Assembly: GCF_004342605.1 (NCBI RefSeq) | Contig: NZ_SLZL01000007.1 | Coordinates: forward strand, 186,001-250,000 | Length of the DNA stretch: 64,000 nucleotides | DNA from: Caulobacter sp. BK020 | Lineage (GTDB): Bacteria > Pseudomonadota > Alphaproteobacteria > Caulobacterales > Caulobacteraceae | Direction: 5' to 3' | Shown here: one piece after another, positions 42,141 through 49,804 of the stretch | Numbering within the stretch: position 1 is the stretch's first letter | Layout: each line of letters begins with the position of its first letter | The notes under the pieces: model-generated | Seen by the model: only the letters and a program-made list of their open reading frames with translations | What the model was told of the DNA's origin: nothing | Databases searched by the model: none | Made by a program: the position numbers and the translations under genes

Positions 42141-42596
42141 ATGACCGCCCTCGAACACGCCCACCCGCGCGGACGGCCGCCGGGCAGCAAGACCCAGCCC
42201 AAGCCGCCGCCGCGCCCATGGCTGGCCGCCCTGCTGGCCAAGCCCGGCGACGCCCCGGTCGAGGCCGCGCCCAAGCCCACGCTCAGCCTGTCGGAGACCG
42301 CATTTCGCGTCGGCCTATCCGACTGGCGGTTCCGCAAGGTCTGGGAAAAGTTCGTCTCGCGCCGCGGCTTTCCCTCGCCCCTGCGCCAGCCGCCCGAGAG
42401 CAACTACGCCTGGGACACCGCCTCGGTCGAAACCTGGTGCGCGCGCCGGGCCACCGGCGCCCAAACCGCCCCGGCCGACAACGACGCCGGTCCGACGGCC
42501 GAACCGACGCCGCCACCGGCGCTCGCGCCCCACACCAACCCCACCCTTCAGCGCCAGCGCAACGAACTGGCCGCGATGATGAAGAAAGGAGCCTGA
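42141..42596 (+). CDS. Putative AlpA/excisionase-like DNA-binding protein
   Basis: A 151-residue protein from the ATG at 42141. After a Pro-rich leader (GRPPGSKTQPKPPPRPW), LSLSETAFRVGLSDWRFRKV, FVSRRGFPSPLRQPPESNYA and WDTASVETWCARRA follow the AlpA/MerR-like winged-helix pattern (signal helix, wing with G-FP-P-R, then W-xxx-VExW). It could direct excision or early transcription. It is in an operon that ends with the integrase. Confidence 0.55.
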   Translation: MTALEHAHPRGRPPGSKTQPKPPPRPWLAALLAKPGDAPVEAAPKPTLSLSETAFRVGLSDWRFRKVWEKFVSRRGFPSPLRQPPESNYAWDTASVETWCARRATGAQTAPADNDAGPTAEPTPPPALAPHTNPTLQRQRNELAAMMKKGA

Positions 42597-42601
42597 CCGC
42601 C

Positions 42602-43081
42602 ATGGTCGCCTATGTCTTCCAACCCCAGTTCAAGCGGCCGATCGAGGCGCACGACAAGGTGCTGACCTTCCGCCGCATCGGCGGCAAGGTCCACGCCGCG
42701 CCCGGCGGCCGGGTCGCCCTCGACCTGCCCCAGGGCCGCCGCCGGCCGCTCGTGCGCTTCAGCGCCCTGTGCGAGCTGCGCGCCAGCGTGGTGATCGACG
42801 CGACCGGCGTGCGCCGGGTGATCACCGCGGCCAGCTTCAACGAATACGGCGCCGGGCTGGAGCGCCTGCTGCGGGCCTGCGAACAGGCCATGCCCCAGGC
42901 CGCCGAGCACCTGCCGCGCCTGGCCGCGCTGGACGGCTTTTCCAGCTGGGCCGACCTCTGGGCCTGGCAGCTGGCCAACCGGGCGCCTGAAGAGCCGACC
43001 GACAGCCTCAAGCGCGTGCTGATCGGCTGGAACCCCGCCACCCTGCGCCCCGGCGCCGCCAGCCAGGACGACGGCCGATGA
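42602..43081 (+). CDS. Hypothetical protein with weak ASCH-like N-terminus
   Basis: A 159-residue protein from the ATG at 42602. MVAYVFQPQFKRPIEAHDKV followed by LTFRRIGGKVHAAPGGRVAL resembles the F-P-F---I--G-K--T-R opening of ASCH domains. A region like VIDATGVRRVITAASFNEYG and an Ala-rich helix come after. If ASCH, it may bind modified or structured RNA. The call is tentative. Its stop overlaps the next start by 4 bp. Confidence 0.5.
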   Translation: MVAYVFQPQFKRPIEAHDKVLTFRRIGGKVHAAPGGRVALDLPQGRRRPLVRFSALCELRASVVIDATGVRRVITAASFNEYGAGLERLLRACEQAMPQAAEHLPRLAALDGFSSWADLWAWQLANRAPEEPTDSLKRVLIGWNPATLRPGAASQDDGR

Positions 43082-43305
43082 CCGAGCCCCTGTTCAACGC
43101 CAGCCAGTTCGCCCGCGAGCTGCGCCTGCACATGGCGGGCCTGGCCCCGCTGTCCCAGCGCGAGGCCGCCGCCCAGGCCGGCGTCAGCGCCGCCACCTTC
43201 ACCCGCGCCATGAACGTGGCCAGCGACCTCAGCCACGAGAACTATCTGCGCCTCACCGCATGGATGGCCGCCGGCCAGGGCGGGAAGGTGGGGAGGGCGG
43301 CATGA
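43078..43305 (+). CDS. Small HTH protein
   Basis: A 75-residue protein: FARELRLHMAGLAPLSQREA followed by AAQAGVSAATFTRAMNVASD has a Cro/XRE-type helix-turn-helix (SQREAA-QAGVS-ATFTRA). It overlaps genes on both sides by 4 bp. Probably a regulator of the phage switch or of excision. Confidence 0.65.
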   Translation: MTEPLFNASQFARELRLHMAGLAPLSQREAAAQAGVSAATFTRAMNVASDLSHENYLRLTAWMAAGQGGKVGRAA

Positions 43306-44009
43306 CCAATAACTCCACCAGCCCCCGTGAAGAACTGGCGCGGATCATTGATCCGAAGGCGTTCAGCAACGCCGAAAAACAACTTCAATGGGAGGAGTTC
43401 TGCCGCAAAAACTCTAGCGGCCGGTATCCATGGTGGTCCCATTCTATGGCGTTTAATCTGGAGGACATCTTAGCGGCCTACGTCAAGGCCGACGAATGGC
43501 TCTCCCGACATCCGGTTAAGGCCGCGAGCCCTGAGGGGGAAACAGATCGCGATTGGCCGAAAGAAGCTGGCCGGCTCTGGCAAGGAGATTTCGCCGAAGC
43601 CCTGACGATGACTGGTTGTAGCGACCTAGCAGACCTGATCGACATGGCCAACGTCGGCAAAGGGCTCATGGAGCGCATCGACCTTCTGACACGGCAGCAG
43701 GGCCAGTTCGAAGGCTGGACGCCAGCCGACGACCCCTGCGAGATCGTGTTCGACCTTGTCAACGCGCTGGAAGACGCCCAGGTGGCGTGGCGCACCATCG
43801 ACAGCGCGCCCCAAGACGGAACGGTCATCGACCTCTGGCGCGACGGCGAACGCCTCGTCGGCTACTGGTGGAGCCAAACGCACAAGACCTGGATCACCCA
43901 GGCAGGCCTTCTTGCGGTCGTCACGATCTGCCTCACCTCCGAGCCGTCCCACTGGATGCTTCCGCCGCCCGCGCCATCGCCCGAAACCCCTGCCCCAACG
44001 TCACCCTGA
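43302..44009 (+). CDS. DUF551-containing phage protein
   Basis: A 235-residue protein from the ATG at 43302. The last 70 residues (WRTIDSAPQDGTVIDLWRDG, then YWWSQTHKTW, ending PSHWMLPPPAPS) match the DUF551 pattern W--I-SAP-DG...W-P-PPAP of phage proteins. The N-terminal 130 residues are unassigned and have lower-GC codons than the operon, suggesting a fusion or recent exchange. Function unknown. Confidence 0.7.
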   Translation: MTNNSTSPREELARIIDPKAFSNAEKQLQWEEFCRKNSSGRYPWWSHSMAFNLEDILAAYVKADEWLSRHPVKAASPEGETDRDWPKEAGRLWQGDFAEALTMTGCSDLADLIDMANVGKGLMERIDLLTRQQGQFEGWTPADDPCEIVFDLVNALEDAQVAWRTIDSAPQDGTVIDLWRDGERLVGYWWSQTHKTWITQAGLLAVVTICLTSEPSHWMLPPPAPSPETPAPTSP

Positions 44010-44193
44010 CAACCCATTTTTGCCCGATTGGACGCCCGATCAACACTTTACCGACGGCCCCAGGCGAACCGCAAAACCCTACACTCGGCGCGGGTTTCGC
44101 GACCTTCGGTCGCATGGCCAACCGCAGCGCGAAGTCTCGTTACTGCCCGCTTCCGCCCCCGTGCTGAGGGCGACCAACCCTGCGGAGTTCTTG
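44010..44193. other. Intergenic region with hairpin in the right operon
   Basis: No gene is seen in this 184-bp gap. GCGACC-TTC-GGTCGC (44099-44113) is a short perfect hairpin that could end the early operon. A new promoter for the 80-residue gene and the integrase probably lies downstream, but I cannot define it. Confidence 0.35.
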
Positions 44194-44436
44194 ATGCCCT
44201 TCACCCATCCGTCCGTCGCCGAAGCGCCGCCGGCCGCCATCGTCCAGGCTCGCAGCGCCCTCAATGGCCTGGGCGCGCTGTTCAATGTGGTCGACGCCAA
44301 CGCCTGGGCCAGCCTGGCCCGGCCCCAGGCCCAGGACGTCGCCAGCCTGGTGTTCACCATCGGCGCCACCCTCGACGAGGGCCTGGCCGACCTGGGCTTT
44401 TCCGCCCACCCATCCACCTCGACCGCCGGGGGCTGA
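44194..44436 (+). CDS. Small hypothetical protein upstream of integrase
   Basis: An 80-residue protein: MPFTHPSVAEAPPAAIVQAR, LGALFNVVDANAWASLARPQ, SLVFTIGATLDEGLADLGFS. Helical. GCGGAG lies ahead of the ATG. No family recognised. It lies 75 bp before the integrase gene, a usual place for an excisionase, but it has no clear HTH. Confidence 0.55.
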   Translation: MPFTHPSVAEAPPAAIVQARSALNGLGALFNVVDANAWASLARPQAQDVASLVFTIGATLDEGLADLGFSAHPSTSTAGG

Positions 44437-44511
44437 GCCCGCCGCGGTTGACGATCCTCCGGGGCGGCGACACCATCGCCGCCCCGGCCTTTTGAGAGGA
44501 GGCCCCTTCCC

Positions 44512-45909
44512 ATGCGCAAGCCCGCCCGCGCCGCGACCCGCCCCGCCCGTCGCCAGCGCCGCCACGGCAGCCTGCCGGCCGGCTTCGCCGCGCGCCAGCA
44601 GGCCGACGGATCGATCCGCCCGCGCTGGATCCCCGAGCCCAACCTGCGCAAGGCCGGCTGGAAGGGCGTCGACCTCAAGGACGCGGACGGCCAATGGCTG
44701 GCCCTGGGCGCGGCGATCGACCGCGCCAAGCTGATCGCCCAGGCCGCCAGGGACTGGCGCCAGGGCCTGGCCCTGCCCGAGGGCGCCGACTACCTGGTCG
44801 GCGTCGCCCCCGGTGTCAGCCGCGCCGAGGTCGCCGCCCAGGTCGACGCGCGTGAGCGGATCGACGTCCTGGAAACGGCCTGGCTGGAAAGCCGCGAGTT
44901 CACCAGCAACGCCGCCGCCACCCAGCGCGACTACAAGAACAAGCTGCAGCGCCTGTTCGACGCCCTGGCCGGCTACGCCCAGCTGCCCGCCCGCGACGAC
45001 GCGGACGGCGAGGCCCGGCGCCTGGCCAACCTGGCCAAGGTGCGAGCCATGAGCATCTTCGCCCTGGCGCCGTTCGAGAACCCGGGCCAGGACCTGGTCG
45101 ATCCGATGTACGACGCCTATTGGGCCCTGCACGCGGCGGCCGGCGTCAACCAGGCCGGCGGCGTGCTGGCCGTCGCCTCGGTCTGGCTCAACTGGATCCA
45201 CGATCGCCGCAACCGCGCCGTGGCCAACTGGGCCAAGTCGGTCAGCCGCGAGACCCCGCCCGGCCGCATCCGCCCCGCCACCCTGGTCGAGCTGCGCGCC
45301 CTGGTCGCCACCGGCGACGCCCACGGCTATGAAGACGTGGTCGACGCCGTCATCCTGGCCTTCGACCTCAGCTGGTCGCAGATCGACGTGCTGCAGCTGA
45401 CCGAGGACCGCGTGGTCGACTACCGCGCCTTCACCGGCCTGGAGGGCCGGCAGAAGACCGGCCGGGTGGGCGGCACGCCCATGACCTTCATCGGCCGGGC
45501 CCGCTACGACGCCATCCTGGAGCGCCGCAAGGGCGAGAAGATCAAGCCGCTCAAGGCCCAGGACCGCCAGGTCATTCGGCTCAAGCGCGACCGCGAGTAT
45601 CGCCGCAAGTCCGGCGTCGAGGCCGACAGCCACCTGCTGCGCAAACGCTTCGCCGCCCTGCGCGAGCTGGCCATGGCCGACTGCCCCAGCCTGGAAACCC
45701 TCACGTTCGCCGACCTGCGCGACACCGCCGTCACCTTCGGCCGCAACGCCGGCCTCAGCGACGACCAGCTGGCCAGCCGCACCCTGCAGAGCCGCAAGAA
45801 CATCGCCGATCTGCACGACAAGCACTATGGTGAGATCGGCGCCGAGATCGCCGACCAGGGCCTGGTGCTGCTGGAAGCCCACTACCGGAAGATGGGGATT
45901 GCGCTGTGA
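44512..45909 (+). CDS. Divergent tyrosine recombinase (prophage integrase)
   Basis: A 465-residue protein with an N-terminal basic arm-binding region (RKPARAATRPARRQRRHGS) and a core-binding helical domain (about 115-260). The catalytic domain is recognised by RQKTGRVGG (Lys315), TFADLRDTAVTF (Arg403), SLDK-like LQSRKNIADLHDKHYGEI (Tyr439). By eye the usual first Arg aligns with Ser289 in FDLSWSQIDVLQL, the His of H-x-x-R with Ala400, and the second His with Gln426. Only Lys, Arg II and Tyr are therefore plain. It lies next to attR and is the only recombinase in the prophage. Confidence 0.8.
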   Translation: MRKPARAATRPARRQRRHGSLPAGFAARQQADGSIRPRWIPEPNLRKAGWKGVDLKDADGQWLALGAAIDRAKLIAQAARDWRQGLALPEGADYLVGVAPGVSRAEVAAQVDARERIDVLETAWLESREFTSNAAATQRDYKNKLQRLFDALAGYAQLPARDDADGEARRLANLAKVRAMSIFALAPFENPGQDLVDPMYDAYWALHAAAGVNQAGGVLAVASVWLNWIHDRRNRAVANWAKSVSRETPPGRIRPATLVELRALVATGDAHGYEDVVDAVILAFDLSWSQIDVLQLTEDRVVDYRAFTGLEGRQKTGRVGGTPMTFIGRARYDAILERRKGEKIKPLKAQDRQVIRLKRDREYRRKSGVEADSHLLRKRFAALRELAMADCPSLETLTFADLRDTAVTFGRNAGLSDDQLASRTLQSRKNIADLHDKHYGEIGAEIADQGLVLLEAHYRKMGIAL

Positions 45910-46082
45910 CGCGATACGCGACAACAACTCCAGAGATCTATCGGCTGCTTTGGGCCTCGGAACTTCAGCACCACTTCCCTTGGTGGAAGCCGGAAATGGC
46001 AGATCGCTTGCCTTTGCTCACCTCGCTACTGCGCGCCCACGCCGCAAACCGCGCCTCCGTTCAGGGCCTAGAATATCCGTGA
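45906..46082 (+). CDS. Short ORF overlapping the integrase stop
   Basis: A GTG at 45906 overlaps the integrase TGA by 4 bp. It opens 58 codons: TRYATTTPEIYRLLWASELQ, HHFPWWKPEMADRLPLLTSL, then LRAHAANRASVQGLEYP. Its composition is protein-like and unlike random GC-rich frames. It could be an excisionase-sized partner. It ends inside a GTGAGAGTTT repeat. Unproven. Confidence 0.45.
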   Translation: MTRYATTTPEIYRLLWASELQHHFPWWKPEMADRLPLLTSLLRAHAANRASVQGLEYP

Positions 46083-46152
46083 GAGTTTGACGACCAAAGA
46101 CGGCTAAAACCGACCAAATCCGACTATAGCGGCAAACCGCCAACCCCTTACA
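46079..46152. repeat. Right-end arm sites: GTGAGAGTTT, two CGACCAAA, AACCCCTTACA
   Basis: GTGAGAGTTT is at 46079-46088. CGACCAAA occurs at 46091-46098 and 46111-46118, exactly 20 bp apart (two helical turns). AACCCCTTACA at 46142-46152 recurs at 5203-5213. Arrangement beside the integrase gene and attR core suggests integrase arm-type binding sites. The stretch 46083-46181 is AT-rich for this genome. Confidence 0.6.
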
Positions 46153-46181
46153 AAATAACGATTTTCGCGTTTGCGCCGCGA

Positions 46182-46227
46182 ACTCTTAATCAGCGGGTCG
46201 TAGGTTCGAATCCTACTGCGCCCACCA
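46182..46227 (+). other. attR core (displaced 3' end of tRNA-Lys)
   Basis: An exact 46-bp copy of 5155-5200, from ACTCTTAATCAGCGGG to CCA. It lacks the 5' half of a tRNA, so it is not a functional gene. It is the original chromosomal tRNA 3' end displaced by integration. Bacterial sequence resumes immediately after it. Confidence 0.93.
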
Positions 46228-46477
46228 TTTCCCTCCAAAATCCGATCTTCAAGTCCTTCCCTTCGGGGATCCCGACGCGCTCGGGCCGGACGGACGATAG
46301 ACCAATCCGCCGTCGCCGCCCCCCTCGAATCGCCGCTCTTCCTGCGTTCGGCGGGATGAGATTTGGCGCTCTGGCCCAGGATAGCGCCTGAACTGGCCTG
46401 ACGCGACCGGAGCCATGGCCCGCGCGACGCTGAACCCGCGAGCCTCGACAGACGTTCCCTTGACGAAGGAATCGTCC

Positions 46478-46969
46478 ATGCCCCGCCGCGTCCTGTCCAG
46501 CCGCCTGCTTCCGAACGCCTTGCTGCTGCTCCTGACCCTGGGCGGGCTGACGCTGGGCGCCTGCAGCCATGAGCGGCCCGGCCAGCCGGGCTACGGCTGG
46601 AACTACATGAACAACGTCGGCGAAGGTCCCAAGCTGGCCTACGGCCGGCCGAACAGCGACGACGTGGTGATGATGCTGGCCTGCGCGCCCCGCGCCTCAA
46701 GCCTCACCCTGACCGCGACGGGCCTGGCGGGCGGCGAGATCGCCTTGGCCTCGGGCGGCTCGGTCACCCGGCTGAAGGCCCAGCCGGCGGCGTCGGACAT
46801 GGGCGGCGGCGTGCTGGAGGCCCGCACCACGGTCGACGCCTCGGCGCTGAGCGCCTTTCGCCGCACCGGCGACCTGGACCTGCTGGTGGCCGACTCCCGC
46901 CACGACCTCGACGCCGCCTCCACCGACTGGCGGCAGGTGAAAGCGTTCTTCAGGGCTTGCTCGGCCTAG
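46478..46969 (+). CDS. Putative lipoprotein
   Basis: A 163-residue protein from the ATG at 46478, with GAAGGA ahead. The signal sequence RRVLSSRLLPNALLLLLTLG ends at a lipobox LTLGAC (Cys about residue 28). The mature part is short and mostly beta. No family recognised. An in-frame ATG further up (46415) would add residues before a normal signal peptide and is rejected. It is the first host gene right of the prophage. Confidence 0.75.
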   Translation: MPRRVLSSRLLPNALLLLLTLGGLTLGACSHERPGQPGYGWNYMNNVGEGPKLAYGRPNSDDVVMMLACAPRASSLTLTATGLAGGEIALASGGSVTRLKAQPAASDMGGGVLEARTTVDASALSAFRRTGDLDLLVADSRHDLDAASTDWRQVKAFFRACSA

Positions 46970-47022
46970 AGCAAATCGCGCGATATAAGAATCGCACGAT
47001 TTGCTCTAGTGTTTTGTTTTTG
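46968..47022. terminator. Bidirectional terminator hairpin
   Basis: AGAGCAAATCG (46968-46978) is the exact complement of CGATTTGCTCT (46997-47007), followed by GTTTTGTTTTTG. It lies between the lipoprotein stop and the convergent MFS gene. Confidence 0.75.
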
Positions 47023-47064
47023 CATTGCTTTTTCGGAAAACCGTCCACTTTTCCGCGCGATGCT

Positions 47065-48291
47065 CTAGGCCGCCGCCTTGCCGCGTCGGTCCTTGGGGAC
47101 CGCCAGGCCGAAGATCGCCAGGCTGGAGCCCACCAGGCACACGAACATTACCGCCGCGACCGGCTTGGGCGTGCCGTCGTGCAGCAGGCCGCCCGCCCAC
47201 GAGGCCAGGGCCCCCGCCCCGAACGAGATGCCGCCCATCAGGGCCGAGGTCGAGCCCGCCCGGCTGGGATCGACGCTCAGCGCCCCGGCCATGGTATTGC
47301 CGCTCATCAGACCGTAGGTCGACAGGGCCGCGAACAGCAGCGGCAGCACCGTGAACTGTCCGCCCACCCCGCTCCAGGCGGCGGCGACCAGCAGAAGGGC
47401 GGCGACGATCGAGGCGATGCTGGCCCGCACCAGCACCCGGTCCGGCGTCGAGCGGCGCAGCAGCAGACGGTTGACTTGGCTGGCCCCGATGATGCCCACG
47501 GCGTTGAGGGCGAAGACGATGTTGAACACCAGCGGCGTGTGGCCGTAGGTCCCCATCACCAGGTCCGGCGCGGTCGAGATGTAGGTGAACAGGGTGGCGC
47601 CGTTCAGGGCCCCGGCCAGGCCGTAGCCGACCAGCCGCTTCTGGCGCAGCAAGGCGACGTAGGCGCGGAATGGGTTCTCCGAGCGCGCCTGGATCGCCGT
47701 GGCCTCCGACCGCGACTCCGCAAGGCTCAGCGTGATCCACAGGCCGATCAGCAGACCGAACACCACCAGCGTCCAGAACACGCCGCGCCAGCCGGCGAAG
47801 AACTGCACGACGCCGCCGAACTGCGGGGCCAGCACCGGGGCCAGGCCCATGATCAAGGTCATCATCGACAGGACCCGCGCCGTGTCGGCGTGGTTGAACT
47901 TGTCGCGCACCACGGCCCGGGCGATCACCGGTCCCGCGCAGCCGCCCAGGGCCTGGACGAAGCGCGCGGCGATCAGGACCTCGATCGAAGGCGCCGTAGC
48001 GCAGACCACCGACGCGGCTATGAAGATGCCGATCCCTAGCAGCAGCGGCAGGCGGCGGCCGAACCGGTCCGAGGCGGGGCCGTACAGGAACTGGCCGATC
48101 GCCATGCCGGCGAAGAACGCCGCCAGGGTGGCCTGAACGTCCTCGGCCCCCGCATGCAGGGTCCGGCCGATGGCGGGCATGCTGGACAGGTACGTGTCGA
48201 TCGACATCGGCGCGAAGGCCGTCAGGGCGCCCAGCATCAGGACGAGCCGCCAGGGCGTGGCGGCGGGCGCGGGCGGTGCGTTGTCGGTCAT
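47065..48291 (-). CDS. Bcr/CflA-family multidrug efflux MFS transporter
   Basis: A 408-residue protein with about 12 hydrophobic helices. Signature regions: PMSIDTYLSSMPAIGRTLHA, GMAIGQFLYGPASDRFGRRL (the MFS motif A, D-R-F-G-R-R), LQALGGCAGPVIARAVVRD (motif C-like of the DHA1 drug exporters). PMSIDTYLPA...GQ---GP-SDRFGRRP is characteristic of Bcr/CflA. Proton-driven export of drugs or metabolites; substrate unknown. Divergent from the epoxide hydrolase-like gene. Confidence 0.88.
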   Translation of the reverse strand: MTDNAPPAPAATPWRLVLMLGALTAFAPMSIDTYLSSMPAIGRTLHAGAEDVQATLAAFFAGMAIGQFLYGPASDRFGRRLPLLLGIGIFIAASVVCATAPSIEVLIAARFVQALGGCAGPVIARAVVRDKFNHADTARVLSMMTLIMGLAPVLAPQFGGVVQFFAGWRGVFWTLVVFGLLIGLWITLSLAESRSEATAIQARSENPFRAYVALLRQKRLVGYGLAGALNGATLFTYISTAPDLVMGTYGHTPLVFNIVFALNAVGIIGASQVNRLLLRRSTPDRVLVRASIASIVAALLLVAAAWSGVGGQFTVLPLLFAALSTYGLMSGNTMAGALSVDPSRAGSTSALMGGISFGAGALASWAGGLLHDGTPKPVAAVMFVCLVGSSLAIFGLAVPKDRRGKAAA

Positions 48292-48410
48292 GGACGCGCT
48301 TTTACGCTTGTTTTCCCCAGGGGTAAGTCCTTGACCGTGGGAATCGCGGCCTTGCCCGGCGCGACGCTCGCCGGCAGGGTGATCGCCAATAACATAAAGC
48401 AGGAAACGCC

Positions 48411-49397
48411 ATGACCCAGCTTGCGCCGCCGATGCCCGAACCGTCGTTCGCGAGGATCAACGGGATCCGCATGGCCTATTACGAAGCCGGGCCGCGGGTC
48501 GGCGTCCCCATCGTGCTGTGCCACGGCTTTCCCGAGTTTTCCTATTCCTGGCGCTGGCAGATCGCGGCCCTGGCGGCGGCGGGGCGCTGGGTGATCGTCC
48601 CCGACCAGCGCGGCTACGGCCTGACCGATCGCCCCGAGGCGGTCGAGGACTACGACATGGACCACCTGACCGGCGACCTGATCGGGCTGCTGGACCACCT
48701 GGGCGTCGAGAAGGCGGTGTTCTGCGGCCACGACTGGGGCGGTCTGGTGGTCTGGCAGCTGCCCCTGATGCATCCAGGCCGGGCGGCCGGGATCGTCGGC
48801 CTCAACACCCCGTTCCTGCCCCGCCTGCCGATTGACCCGATCACCCTGTTCCGAAACGCGTTCGGCGAGGACATGTACATCGTCCACTTCCAGAAGCCCG
48901 GCGTGGCCGACGCCCAGCTGGCGGCCGACGTCGAGCGGACCATGCGCTACTTCATGCGCAAGCCCACCGGGGTGCAGGCCGCCTTCACCAGCGGCGAGAC
49001 CAGCAGCCGTTCCCTGGCCCTGCAGGACGGCCTGGCCCGCTACGACGTCGCCGACGAGTCCAGCCAGTTGCTGGCGCCCGAGGAGCTGAAGGTGTTCGTC
49101 GAGACCTTCCAGCGCACCGGCTTCACCGGCGGCGTCAACTGGTACCGCAACTTCGTGCGCAACTGGGAACGGGCCGAACACCTGCCGACGCGGATCGACG
49201 GGGTCCCCTGCCTGATGATCATGGCCGCGCACGACGTGGTGCTGCCGCCGTCCCTGGCCGACCGCATGGGCGACCAGATCTCGGACCTGGAGAAGGTGCT
49301 GGTCGAAGGCAGCGGCCACTGGACCCAGCAGGAGAAGCCGGACGAGGTGAACGCCATCCTGATCGACTGGCTGGGCCGGCGGTTCCCGAACGCGTAG
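48411..49397 (+). CDS. Alpha/beta hydrolase, epoxide hydrolase-like
   Basis: A 328-residue protein. LCHGFPEFSYSWRWQIAALA (HGFPE oxyanion region), VPDQRGYGLTDRP, then FCGHDWGGLVVWQLPLMHP with nucleophile Asp in GHDWGG, and a C-terminal GSGHWTQQEKPDEVN with the His. Asp as nucleophile with the HGFPE motif indicates soluble epoxide hydrolase type (haloalkane dehalogenases are related). Cytosolic; substrate unknown. The upstream gap 48292-48410 contains the divergent promoters. Confidence 0.85.
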   Translation: MTQLAPPMPEPSFARINGIRMAYYEAGPRVGVPIVLCHGFPEFSYSWRWQIAALAAAGRWVIVPDQRGYGLTDRPEAVEDYDMDHLTGDLIGLLDHLGVEKAVFCGHDWGGLVVWQLPLMHPGRAAGIVGLNTPFLPRLPIDPITLFRNAFGEDMYIVHFQKPGVADAQLAADVERTMRYFMRKPTGVQAAFTSGETSSRSLALQDGLARYDVADESSQLLAPEELKVFVETFQRTGFTGGVNWYRNFVRNWERAEHLPTRIDGVPCLMIMAAHDVVLPPSLADRMGDQISDLEKVLVEGSGHWTQQEKPDEVNAILIDWLGRRFPNA

Positions 49398-49398
49398 A

Positions 49399-49668
49399 TC
49401 AGCCCAATGGCTTAGGCTTGGGATCCGCCGCCAGGATTTCCGCGCGCCGCCGCATCGCCGCCGCCATCTGCAGCATCGCCAGGGCCGAGGTCTCATCGCG
49501 CTCGGCGGCGCGCACCGTATAGAGCTGGGCCATCACCTGCAGCGAGATGACCTTGTCCAGGCCTTCGGGGCCCATCATCTCGGCGATCGCGCGGTCCAGC
49601 TCGGCCAGCTGGCGCGGGGTCAGCATCTCCAGCAGCTCTTCGTCGCTGAGGTCTTCGGGCGTGTTCAT
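49399..49668 (-). CDS. Hypothetical small helical protein
   Basis: An 89-residue protein: MNTPEDLSDEELLEMLTPRQ, LAELDRAIAEMMGPEGLDKV, ALAMLQMAAAMRRRAEILAA. Three helices, acidic N-terminus. Convergent with the hydrolase, the stops 1 bp apart. No family recognised. Confidence 0.65.
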   Translation of the reverse strand: MNTPEDLSDEELLEMLTPRQLAELDRAIAEMMGPEGLDKVISLQVMAQLYTVRAAERDETSALAMLQMAAAMRRRAEILAADPKPKPLG

Positions 49669-49804
49669 GACTCGGGAGAATACGGAAAAGCGGCGGCGGT
49701 TGCGACGGTCGCACGTGAGGCATGCGCGAACGATGGGGCCGGCTCAAGGAAATGCCCCTCCGCCGCCGTTCCCTCGCGGCCCGAAACCGGTTTAGGGTTG
49801 CGCC

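Noticed and set aside
46182..46227. Possible second tRNA gene
   Set aside because: Only the 3' half is present; it is the attR copy and lacks the acceptor 5' strand and D-arm.
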